Assembly: GCF_043641665.1 (NCBI RefSeq)
Contig: NC_092191.1
Span: 19,747,501-19,811,500 of the forward strand
Reading direction: 5' to 3'
DNA: 64,000 bases
Origin: Enoplosus armatus
Taxonomy: Eukaryota > Chordata > Actinopteri > Centrarchiformes > Enoplosidae
Part shown: in pieces, positions 36,975-48,488 of the stretch
How positions within the stretch are numbered: the stretch's first letter is position 1
How the letters are laid out: every line of letters begins with the position of its first letter
Position numbers and translations under genes: made by a program
The notes under the pieces: model-generated
What the model was told of the DNA's origin: nothing
Databases searched by the model: none
What the model saw: the letters and a program-made list of their open reading frames with translations, nothing else

Positions 36975-38744
36975 TTAGGAGCGTTTATGGTTAGTCCGCC
37001 GTACGGAAAAAGTACGAGAAAGTTACGATAAGAATTCGAAAATGTTCTTGCATGAGGCCCTTTGTCGTGGAAATGCAGTGGCATTTCAAAAACCACCAGT
37101 AACTAATAAAGAACACTAAAACTTTTTGGATTTTTGGTTGCTTTCCCATAATCTTAGTCAGCCCAGCGTTTGTGAAGAAAAACATCCCTTTCTCAGTCGC
37201 TGAAATGGAGAACATCTGGGATGGCACCTAGCGCGACATAAAAACAAAAGCACACAATGTAACTTTAATAGGCTATAGTCAGCAGTGTTTGCAGTTTGAT
37301 GTCTTTGCATCCGCTGTAAGCAGCGGAGGGGCTGTCTGTTCACAGGAGGTGTCGGCAGCATCCTTCCACAACATCATACACATCACGCTGTGGGATCTGT
37401 GGGGTTTGGGCGCAAGTTCACTCACTGGAGGAAAGCATCTGAGCCGATTCTCTAAAAGAAATATATCAATATTCTGGTTCAGCTACCACAACATGAATTG
37501 CAGAAATAACTCTTCCATACTCCAGCCAACATTCATCACGTGTGTCTGCCTGACTGCACATCTCTGTAATCTGAATCCATTTTTATATTGCCGTCACGGC
37601 CTGTGTATGCTCCGACTAAAGCCCGAAAAGAAACAGCTGGAGCGGTCTTTTCTGGCAACGTGACAGGACCACAACAGCTTGGCCAGAGTAAGTGAATGAA
37701 GAGGTAACAGAGTGACAGGATGACCTTCAGACATCAAAATTGGCAAGGGTCACTGGATGAGGCAGGCAGTCATCACTTGGCTAGCGAGGTCAGTGTGTCA
37801 TAGAAAGAGGAGGAGGATGGTGGATACGACGGTAAGTCCGTTTATAGGGCCATGCGTGGCTCAGAACGCTCACTCCCTGCAGGCCCCTCAAAAGAATCAA
37901 CTGAGCGACAGAGTAATGAGGATGTGGACGGACGAGAGAGAGAGAGAGAGAGAGGGAGACTGCATGAGGTTGAACTTGATGTCTTGCATCTCACGGGGGA
38001 TGGATTTTCAGCAGCATAACAGCCCATCTGTGCCCTTACATAAAGAGTTTCCCTCAAGTGGGATTGCGAACTGAGAGGGAAATGCCCTAATCTGCGCCAT
38101 TCAGTCTGGTGAAAGAAAAGCCACGTGAACCATAAAAAAAGCCGGGACCATCCTAAAGGGCATGGGATGACAGAGAGGTGTCACGCCTCCCTGCCTCCCA
38201 CTCTGCTGTTCTCTTTTTGATCCCTTGCTGTCATCCTTTACCAGGCTATAGCGGGCGACGTTGCTGTAAACGCTAAGTGCGACTGACCGTCCGGTGACCG
38301 TGAAATAACTCCGTTCATGACCAGCACATGCAGCATCAACATGTTAAGTAAAAGCGCAAAAGTATAAGCATCAAAATCTACTTCATGTACAAAAAGTAAA
38401 AGTACTCATCATGAAGAATGGTCCATTTCAGAATGATGTATATCATATCATTGGATTATATTGATCTTTCGCTCAATGCCAGGCCCCCGCAACCCTCCAA
38501 AGGATAAGTGGGTATAGCTAATGGATGGATGGATGGAATCACTGAAGCATTAATGGGCACGCTACTTTAATGCTGCAGCTGATAAAAGGTACACATTTCA
38601 ACTACTTTACATACTGCTGGACAAGATTTTGCCACAATCTTCCTTAATAGTACCGTTTACTATTAAAAAGTAAAGTCCTTAACGTTGATAGACATGCATT
38701 AGAAGGCGCAGCTTCCCCGTACCAATATGGCGGTTGCGTTGACG

Positions 38745-38745
<1 letters not shown>

Positions 38746-38778
<33 letters not shown>
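38746..38778 (+). repeat. (GT)n microsatellite
   Basis: About sixteen GT units. Confidence 0.97.
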
Positions 38779-38782
<4 letters not shown>

Positions 38783-40747
38783 TTATTAGCTAGCTGGCTA
38801 CAGCTGATCTGAATCTGCTAGAAACTGCCATTGCCGTTTTGTCTACCACTGCCTGAAACAAAACATTTACATGGTAAATCTTCCACCGTCGTGACCTGCA
38901 GATGTGCAGTGCGAGAATGGAACACTTGGTAGGCATAGCAACACTACGGGTGGCTGGGCTTAGAGAATGGTCACCTAAAGACATTAGTTTCTTGGTTCCT
39001 TTGGTGTTGTACACATGACGTTGAGTGCAACGTATATCATCAGAAGACTATATTATCTCTACTGTCTATCCCACTCTTATATTAGGTATTGATTTCATGT
39101 TGTTTAGATGGCAATTGTATTTTCTGACATATAACCAAGTGCACCAGAAAGACATTGTGCAAAAAAAAAAAAAACATACATGGAATGGAGAGACGTAAGT
39201 TTATCAGTACTTACTTTGACATACCTCTTATTAAATTTGGAGTTGTTCTATTTTGAATAAGCCATGTAGTGAGGGCCAGTGGGATGCCTTATTTTGCCCT
39301 GAGGCTAGAGCCAATCTGTTGGGCAAACAGCCAAGGAGCAACTGAGAAAAGACAGAGCACCCGGCTCTAACTAAGAAACATGATGCATGAAAAAAAATAA
39401 CAACATATAATATGAATACAATTCATGACTGACCCAATTTAGTCTCTTACATTTTTGCTCTTTCACACATGTAAAATTCTTCTTTTTTTCCAATCATATT
39501 GTGACAGCAGTATTACTAAGTTTTCTTGAGCACGTGTTATTTTTCTTATCATCAAAGAGAAAAAAGGGAGGAAGAGTGAAGGGTGAGAAGGGGAGGGAGG
39601 GAGCTGCTCCCTCAGAAATTGCTTCTATAATGTGACCGTGATGTGAACTTTGTCATCAGCATAGCATGTCAACAGCTCTCGAGCAAATATACTCACTGTA
39701 AAAATGATCTGATACAGCTTGATGACCAGCCGCTGACTGTCACACGCTCATGTGTTTCGACAGAAGTTAGAACACAGTCTGCTTTAAAGTATGGGAATAG
39801 GGGAATAGAGGAAAAGGAGATGAAATGAGTGTCGGGAGGGGGGGGGGGTTCTGGCTGGTTACCATGGTACCTGAGCTCAGCGATGTTGCAGAAGTATTGA
39901 ATATCACTGAGGGTCCTTTTGCTTTCGATCCAACTCTTCCAGATGCAGGCTGCTTCCTCTCTCCCCCTCCTGGCAGGCGCAGCACCTGGCTGCAGAAACA
40001 CATTCATACACACATTCACAAACTGATACAGCCCTTAAAATATAACAGCATGGCGAAATGCAGGTCGTCATTAGCCCAGCGTACCACCCTGTGAATGACA
40101 GGTTCCTCCTGAAATATTCACATCATTCATATCATATCACTGTCATGGCCACATGACACTGTGTATAAAACCATATTTATATAAAACCATGTTTCTTTTC
40201 TGCTTACAATTTATACATTACAGGACATGGTATAAAAAATTTTTTTTTTAAATTTAAAAATTTAAAAAAACAAGGAATCCACACAGTTGTTGGAATACCA
40301 GCATAAATAATATGAATGAACATGCAAGGGTGACATGAAAACATCAACTACTGTTTATCAAGGCAATATAAAGCATTGAATCACACAAAAACAAAGCAGG
40401 GAACGGCTCACTACAAGTGCCACTCCTGTCTACATCAGTTATATTTCCACACTTCCACAGAAGGCAGTAAATTCAACCATCGGGCTACAGCTCAAGCAAA
40501 GAATATAAGTCAGCTAATGTTAGATAACAGCAAGCATCCAAAAGCCATCAAACCAAACATTTGGTAGGAGACCAACCTACCAGCAAGCACGTCACAAATG
40601 AACAGCCGTGCTGCTGGGAAAGTCAATACAAGCTAGAAGGCGACAAACAAGCTACCTTGCCAGCATACCAGAAACCCAAACTACCAACGAACATGAACAG
40701 TTTACCTGCAAGCAATCATCAATCAACAGTCAGTTATGTAAGGTACC

Positions 40748-40990
40748 CGGTGTGTAGCCCTGTCACGGACCTGTCACAGGTGGCTCCTTGTTTCCCTTTA
40801 GGACCAGCAGGGAGCAGGCAAGAATCAAAGTCCAATAAACAATCCAAAAGTCCAAAGACACTGGAAACACTGGGAACACTGGGGGCCAAGACACAGCAAT
40901 AACATGCACCGAACTGGCACTGGAGAGAGGGAAACACACAGACTTGAAACACGAATGACCGAGTGAACCAAACACATAAACCAGGAAGCA
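40748..40990 (+). repeat. Repeat family G, copy 1
   Basis: Shares GGCAAGAATCAAAGTCCAAT, AAGTCCAAAGACAC and GGAGAGAGGGAAACACACAG with 45385-45960. It carries only three 9-bp units (CACTGGAAA, CACTGGGAA, CACTGGGGG) at 40860-40886. Confidence 0.75.
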
Positions 40991-42139
40991 AACTGTGACA
41001 CTCACACTGGAGCTGACAACTGCCAAATAAAACAAATACTTCATGCTTCCTTTCCAATTTCAACGCTATCATCTGTACTCTCTTTAGATTAAAAGATTTC
41101 AAACACCAATCCCATCACCAGGCCGTTTATCTTGCACAGCCATCAGGAAAGCAATAGGCTGCAGAGAAGCACAACTCTTGAGGAAGAGTAAATCGTGATG
41201 ATGAGAGGATATTTTCTATGGGCAGTAAATGCAAAAGCTACGGAATATTCATGTCAGTGAACCTATGAATATGAGATATGGTTTACATTCAGGTCAAGCT
41301 GTACTGAAGCACTGTCAGGCGGCAGAAGATAGGAGGTAAAAGTGCAACCAGCGTGTGTCTTTAAGTGGTTTATTGATGCCTGTCAACAGGGGGACCCGAG
41401 TGTGGCTAATCACAACCAACACCCAGTCTCTATGCTGAGAGGACAGCTTGGAGATGGAAGGGTTGCAACCTCTCAACAAGATCATTCAGACCGGCTTATC
41501 CACCCAGCAATCTAAATGGTAACAAGACTTAAAGTCTGTGGGCATGCTGCAGAGAGACAGCTTTGCTATTCTTAGATTGCGACCATTAGCAGGGCAAGTT
41601 TCGATCCAAATGTAACGCAAATTTAACCAAATTCCCAGAAAATCAGCAAAACAAAAAGCAAATGAATGCATGTTTGCATCCACTACTGTCATGTGGCTAT
41701 TAGTAGCTGGGCGCATAGAGATGAGCAGCTGGTGGCGCTAATTCTCCCAGCAGATGCTATCAAACCTTTGCAGAGGAAGAGGGTGCAACGAGACGATGTA
41801 ATGCAATATAAAGTGCACATTAAAACAGGTGGATGGAAACGACGCACTCACTGAGTGAGACCTTGAATTGCCATTTCATTTCACCTCATTAGTCTTAGGG
41901 TTAGCCATTTTCTTTTTGGGAGGGGTTGTTATCTGATCTGCCCTATCAACAGCAAGGGAGACCCCCTTGATGTGGCCAGCGAGTCAGAGCTCACCAGGCA
42001 AACCTTACCGCATTGCTAGCTTAGCTCTGCATTGACTGACTCGGCTCGACTTTCATTATAGTAAGCTTAACAGTGTGCTTAGAATCAGCTGCTCAATGCT
42101 TTCGTTACCACGCTAATATGCTAATGATGGAATGCTATT

Positions 42140-42357
42140 GGTACCCCTTAGAAGGGTTGGACAAGTGAAAAGCTTTCCCCTTTGGTGGCGCTAGGTGATA
42201 AAGTTGGGATCATCCGACTAGAATTCATGAGATTCATACTTTGAGGACCATGAATAGACCATATTTGATAGTTCCAACAGTTATCCGATATAGACATATC
42301 ACACTGGTCCAGTGTATTAGACCAACAGATTGACTGGCAGGTGGACCAAAATTGCAA
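42140..42357 (-). repeat. Repeat family A, copy 4, diverged
   Basis: TTTGGTGGCGCTAGGTGATAAAG, ATTCATGAGATTCATACTTTGAGGACCATG and the following blocks keep the family order, but about a third of the sequence has changed. Confidence 0.45.
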
Positions 42358-43984
42358 CCCTGAGAGTCACACTTCTCCTGTGGCTAAAAATACATCTGGT
42401 GAATGAAAACTGTCATTGATCTTCCAAGCAACTTTACAACTCATTAATCACTTCTCAAAGGATCCTCGACCTCCATCAGATACATTACGGCTTTTTAATT
42501 AGTCTGTTGAGCAATTGCAGTAAAATTAAACACTAAAACTGTCAAGTGATGATTGAAGTGTTCTAGGGAAGACCTTGCCATGGAGGACATTTTTTATTTT
42601 TGCATGGCTACGGGATAATAACACCATAAACAATGAGATAACCAACAAGCACAGTGCAATACTTTGGATCCTTTTGCAGTGTTTATGAAATGTGGAGCAC
42701 TGTAGACATCAGTAGAATTCAAAACGGTGTGTGCTTTATGGATTATTTTCCCCTTGTTTTTCAGTACTAACAAAGCACCTACATAATAACATGCATTCAT
42801 CTTACGTACATTAAATCTACCTAAAAATACGACTTACAGCACATATGTAAAATATATGCAGCAATACAGCTTCAGATTAATGTTTGCTTCCGTTCAACTT
42901 CATATAAATGACTAATCTCTGTGGAATGCAACCAAATCAGCAGATGCATGCTGTGAAGGATTGGGCATCGTGTCAGTTATTGCTAAGTATGCATCCAGGG
43001 TGCCATCAAATCCAATCCCCACGCTGAGGATGTTTAAACAAATCAGCGGCATCCGTCATCTCAAATGAGACCGTGAGCAGTGAGTCAATACCCTCTCATT
43101 AGCCATTTGAACACATGCTGGCGTAGATAAGAAACTGTGCGTCTGACGGTCCGGCTCTAACAGGCCAGATTATTTTCAAATGTCGAATTGTTTAAGCTAC
43201 CAGATTGGGAGACCACATCATCCTGAAAGTGTGTGTGCCTATTGGGCATGGGACATTGAAGGAGTGCAGGACACATCAACTGATGGGTACAAATCCAGAG
43301 GAAATGCAACATAAACACACTAAAAAAAGATCTTGAGGGAATCAAATGTCCAAACAAAGAACCTGTAAATGATTTATTCCTCATGATGACTCAGCATTGC
43401 GTGGGGAGGGTGGTATTCTGCGCCAAAACTGCTATGAGGTGTAACAAATGCGTGCAAATGCTCCACAGCATGATTCACATTGCTAATTACCCCCATCTAA
43501 TAGAAAACCTCATTCCAAAGGGGAACTGAACATTAATATATATTGATGTTTGAATGAAAATAAAAAAACATTACAGCCACATTTTTGTTTGGACAGTCAG
43601 ATGATTGATTTCACATCAATAACCAGATGATTTATTGCCTGAGAGGATTTGAAATGGGCACTTGGGAAGGACTTAAAATTTAGCCTGAGGCTCATTATCC
43701 AATCAATGGGCTGTTGCTACTGTATGTCTTTTTCAAAAAACAAAAAACTGGTCTTTGGTTCTCAAGAAACTAATTATACCCAGCTCAGCGTTGGCTTTCT
43801 CTGCCAATGCACATTGAATTTTGGATTGCATTCATTTAAATCACTAACACCTACGTCTGTTTAAAATTCTATGCTGATTGAGTTGCATCTTAAATGTGGG
43901 TGGTCACAGACAACTCGCTGGTGCAGAAAACACTCACCACGCTCTGTGCATGTGCATGTGTACAGTGTGTAGGCTTGTGTATGT

Positions 43985-44430
43985 CTTTAGCCATGCTAGT
44001 GGCATGGCTTTAGGAATGGTGGTTGGTCTGTCAGTCCACCACTTTTGTCCAGGTTGAAATACTCCAATAACCATTAGATAGATTGCCATGAAATTTTGTA
44101 CAGACATTCATGGTCGCCAGAAGAAGAAGCCCATTGACTATGGTGATGCCCTGACTTTGCCTTTGACTATTCGTGGTTTTCCTCTAGTGTCACCGTGAAG
44201 TTCACACATGGTGACTATTGGATGGACTGCCATGAAATGCCTGACCAAACACCTGCTTAAACTAATGACATTACCATCAGCCTCGGCTGTACTGCAAACG
44301 GTGACATGCCAACATGCTAAACTAAGATGGCAAACGTGATAAACATTGTATTTCAGCATGCTCACGTTAGCATTTCACTCAAAGAACTGCTCTGTCAATA
44401 CAGCCTCACAGAGCTGCTATAGCATGGCTC
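43985..44430 (+). repeat. Repeat family A, copy 5, the most complete
   Basis: Starts AGCCATGCTAGTGGCATGGCT, itself an 8-bp hairpin with a 5-base loop, and ends near CTGCTATAGCATGGCT. It includes CCACCACTTTTGTCCAGGTTG, ACATTCATGGTCGCCAGAAG, ACTATGGTGATGCCCTGACT and a 3' half with GCATGCTCACGTTAGCATTT. The two ends are short inverted copies of each other. Confidence 0.7.
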
Positions 44431-45384
44431 TCCACAGCCTTACTTTCTCGGGGATTTCAAGTAACGCGGTGTGTGGTAGAGCAATGGTAGAGACTGGTCG
44501 GGGAAATTACTTCGATTCAGACCAGTGTAAATATTTTCATTAAGATGCAGATCATTTTAACGAGGCCATCAAAGACACACCACATCTTACTAATAGAATA
44601 TTGATAACATTTTACCAATTTTACACAAAAACAAATTTTACAAACTTTTTTTCCCTCATGCCAGGGTGCGCTAAATCTTAATGAAGGCTATTTCTAAGTA
44701 TTGCTCTCTATTGCAGTACACTCTGCTATCAAAGACAAATCTCTCTTTTCAATCATAGATGAAGTGTTCTGGCTTTTGAGTCCAAAAGCAAGTATATGTA
44801 TATGTAGTATATGTATCCAAATATTAAAGTATAATGGGACTTGCGTGTATGTAGAGGGAGCACCTAGTCTTTATAAGTCAGGCTTATGTGATCACTGTTT
44901 GGCTGCCATTCTTGTGCATGTGGGCTTCACATGTGCAAAATGCTCAATTATTGATAACAATTTGAGAGTTGATCAATAATGTATTTGATCCTGCTGATTT
45001 AACATCTTAAGGATATGCTGGCATTGTGGGGATTTTCCGAAATGCTGAAAGTTATCCCATCAGGGGGCCAAATTAATGCAAAGAGTTTACTCCACACAAT
45101 GGCTTTGATTCATTATGGATGAGAGTTGAACTGTGCATGTGTGTAGCTTGATGCAAAGAAATACTTGTTTTATTTGATATGTAAATGCGGCTCTAGATTT
45201 TGATTAACGGCAGTGCAATGTATCATCATTTTAAAGTGCATAGCTTTTTAAAACTTTTCCCAAGTAAAATGTATTTGATCAAAACACTGGGCAGGATAGT
45301 GTTGTCTGTGGAGTTCAATTCAACACAGTGTGAGATACCAACTGGCTGCTCTAAACATGGATTGTTAAAGGTTTTGCCACAGCT

Positions 45385-45960
45385 GTGAAGGCAAGGTGCT
45401 AGGCAGAACGGGGAATAGGACCCAAATGCAGACACGTGCACTGATGCAGGTAAAAAAAGGTTTTATAGCAAAAACCCAGGGGGACAAAGACTTACAGGGT
45501 TGTGAGACAGGCAGTGGTCAAAACCAGGAAAGCAGTCTTTACAGGCAAACAGATCAGGCAAGAATCACAGTCCAATAGTCCAAAGTCCAAAAATCCAAAG
45601 ACACAGAGAACACAGAGAACACAGAGAACACGGGGAACACGGGGAACACGGGGAACACGGGGAACACGGGGAACACGGGGAACAAGGTGCCAAGACAAGT
45701 AACACACAGCAACAACATACAACGAACTAACCCTGGGGAGAGGGAAACACACAGACTAAATACAGAAGCCAGGTGGAGATAATGAGGGGCAGGTGAAACT
45801 AATCTGGGCAGGTGAAGACAATCACACAGGTGGGAAAACACACAAAGACAGGAAGTGAAGTAGACCGAAAAAAAGAGGGGAGTAAATTGAGAAAATAAAA
45901 CAGGAAACATGAAAACCTAAATGACCAAACAAAACCCACACATGAAGCAAACGATGACAG
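45385..45960 (+). repeat. Repeat family G, copy 2, longer
   Basis: Begins with the block ACCCAAATGCAGACACGTGC and ends near GCAAACGATGACAG. It holds the expanded 9-bp array. I recall it as a common non-autonomous repeat of fish. Confidence 0.75.
45602..45682 (+). repeat. 9-bp minisatellite inside repeat G copy 2
   Basis: Nine units: three CACAGAGAA then six CACGGGGAA. The 9-bp length keeps a frame open on both strands, which explains the Gly-Thr-Arg and Val-Pro-Arg repeats in the chance ORFs here. Confidence 0.95.
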
Positions 45961-47780
45961 GATTTGCATTTTCAGCGTTCTCCTTTTCATCATCTTTTGT
46001 TTTTTCGTTTTTTGTTTTAGAAAACAGTCTCATTATAACTTCTAAGTACTGGAATTAAACAGTCAATTAAAAACAGCTAACAAATCTGCTCTGATCTTGT
46101 TTATCTGAATGCATGTTTACAACGAGCTTCCTGGTGTGAAACACAGGGGCAATAGCCTTTTGGGTTTTTGCATCTATTCATCTCTGGAAAGTGCTGGGGT
46201 GATTAATGTGATTTCACTACTGGTGGTGCATCGTTTATCTTTGTACTCCACCTTGGTGTTCATCAGTGCTGCTCAGAAGATTGTGACATGCGGTTATATC
46301 CTCATTACAGCGTCTTGTGCAGTGGTCCACAGATAACTGACAGACACCGCTCATGGATTGTCACTTAACGGCATTTCAGTTTCCTTTCTCCTTTTACAAG
46401 AGACCCAAGCACGCTGCATGTAAGCAAAAGAGCATTTATGGTGGTGTGTAAACAGACACTGAATTGAACTTAAATCTGCTATTGAGCCCTAGCTGGAGCT
46501 TAGCATTTATTCATTGGACTGAACTTCGACTCACTCTTCAGTTCCTTAAATTAAATTCTGAAAAGAGTCCAGGCTTGTTATTCGTGTAATCCAAGACAGT
46601 TAAGTCTTTCTTTGTGAATGTGAGCCAATTCCTGGAGCAGCTCCAGGGACAGTGAATTAAAGTCAGATATTGTGGACACAGTGAAAATGCCCTGGCTGTT
46701 TTTTTTTTACTGGGATATTGGCACATACTCTGTCTTATAACTTTTATTATTTCTATTTTTTTTAAAAATCAAACATTTCCACTATCAGTGAGGTTTTTGC
46801 CTTGACACATTACATGTTGAAGCCTTGTTCCTGGAATCTAGATTCTTATCTATATTCATGTTGACAGATATTGGTGTAATTGTATGTACTTGTAACAATA
46901 TAAAATTTTGTATAAATTCAATTTCATAGGATTATACAGCAGTGAAGAGTCTTGTAAGCCGTACAGCAGGACAGGTGTATTGTTGTAAATCACTGGATGA
47001 CAGTCTGAACAAACACATTTAGCACTTTAAGAGCCTATTCATCATCATTATAGCACCATCTGTGTTGGCCAGGTTGCCTGGCTACTGACTTTGCGAAGCC
47101 AGCCACACCCTCTTCTGCTATGCTATGAATTGATTCAATCACTAACATAAACTACTTCTTCTGTACAAGAAAATAGATTGTGCATGTTTGGATTTAATCT
47201 GTTTAAATGCTCACTTACAGTATCGGTGACATAAGAAGATGCCCATCACTTATATGCAGAATTGCAGGTATGATGCACTGATATAATTATCTTACTTCAT
47301 AGTTATGAGACATGTTTGAAATATATCTGTTTGAGTACACCTGACCAAATCACCTTTACAGCCCAATTACCTCTCTGTAATGTCCAGGAATACAGTATAC
47401 AGGTGCTTCTCTCTAAAACTCAACAGTATACGTACAGTAAATCTCACATTGACTCACGGTTATCAGCAAAAGCTCTGTAGTTGCTCTGACAGTTGTGAAA
47501 TTTTAAACAACAAATAAAAGCACCAACTCAAACCATTAAGTAGGTCAAGTGACAGAGGAAAATACATGATTCTGTCAATTAAACCTCAAACTAGGAGCCC
47601 CAAGTGCATTATGGTGAGAGCCACAGTAGTTTGCCTTGCCTCGCTACGTTGACCCCTGTCACATCAGTAGCAGTAAATAAATCATATTTGCACACTGAGT
47701 GGCCTGATTTCTAATGATGCACTTTGAAGTTGAGAAGCGTTGGGACCAGAAGCATGACGAGGTGCTGTCGTGTCTGTGTG

Positions 47781-47782
<2 letters not shown>

Positions 47783-47819
<37 letters not shown>
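47783..47819 (+). repeat. (GA)n microsatellite
   Basis: About eighteen GA units, roughly 270 bp upstream of the cfap46 X-box. Confidence 0.97.
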
Positions 47820-47824
<5 letters not shown>

Positions 47825-48087
47825 AGTCTTTTTATTTCTTTTTCTTTTATTTATATCTTTTTTTCTAATGAAAATGTATTTTTAACATTAGAAAATATAA
47901 AATTTAGCTCTAGCATCAACATTTATGCCAATGAAGATTTTGGAGACTACAGTGTGTAGTTTAAACTCTAGCAGTCAGTGTAGTGTGATGCAGATAGTAT
48001 GCAGAAAGTATGTGTATTTTACGTATACACGCTTTGTGTCAACCCTTTTTGTCCCATTCGTTTACCGTAGTCCAAGCCCGGTCTCTG

Positions 48088-48100
48088 GTTGCCTAGTAAC
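48088..48100 (+). promoter_or_regulatory. RFX X-box in the cfap46 promoter
   Basis: GTTGCCTAGTAAC fits the RFX X-box consensus GTNRCC(N0-3)RGYAAC exactly, with a one-base spacer. It lies about 340 bp before the cfap46 start codon. RFX factors drive cilium genes through such sites, so this agrees with the gene call. A looser copy (GTTGCCTGGCTAC) lies near 47,073. Confidence 0.7.
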
Positions 48101-48439
48101 GCTTCCTAACCACAAACACGGATGGTGGGATAGTCGCCGTAAAGTCTATAGCGTTTCCGTTGACACAGAGTTAGTTGTTGGTTAATGAAACTATTAAGTG
48201 GCATATATATTACGTTTTGTTTTTCTAATGGTTTAACAATTTCGCATTGTTGTTGACAAGCTAGTTTCAAACACCTGTACAATTGTAATGGGGTGGCGCT
48301 AACATTAGCGCTAAAACTGGCTGCCGTAACGTTAATTAGCTAGCTAACGGACAAAACTCATTATTAAACGCATAATTACAGTATACGGACGTGTATATAT
48401 GTTTAATTAAACGTGTTAGCAAGTTAACTTTCACCTGAT

Positions 48440-48488
48440 ATGGACCTGGATATTCGTCAGTATCTAACCAAGGCAGAGGAGCAACGAG
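48440..48488 (+). CDS. cfap46: cfap46 exon 1 (start codon)
   Basis: Encodes MDLDIRQYLTKAEEQR and the first base of the next codon. It is followed by a GT donor (GAG|GTTTGT). The MDL start and the TKAEEQ stretch match the family N-terminus. Confidence 0.85.

Larger units (their letters stand above)
35560..37060 (+). mobile_element. Decayed PIF/Harbinger transposon
   Basis: A broken HARBI1-like transposase on the plus strand is followed by a Myb-like protein frame on the minus strand, the two-gene content of PIF/Harbinger elements. The right end may be at GCATGAGGCCC near 37,060, which resembles a Harbinger terminal repeat (GGGCCTCATGCAAGAAC when read inward). No matching left end was found, so the left part is probably lost. 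Confidence 0.75.
37061..48087. other. Non-coding stretch up to the cfap46 promoter
   Basis: Holds repeats A and G as listed, a (TGGA)n tract near 38,521 and a probable dispersed fish repeat at 38335-38660 (AAGTAAAAGTACTCATCATG, TTTCAACTACTTTACATACT). 41480-41850 also looks repeat-derived. No exon is supported. Confidence 0.55.

Noticed and set aside
45492..45910. Frames with Gly-Thr-Arg or Val-Pro-Arg repeats on both strands
   Set aside because: They come from the 9-bp minisatellite inside repeat G, which keeps all frames open by its length.
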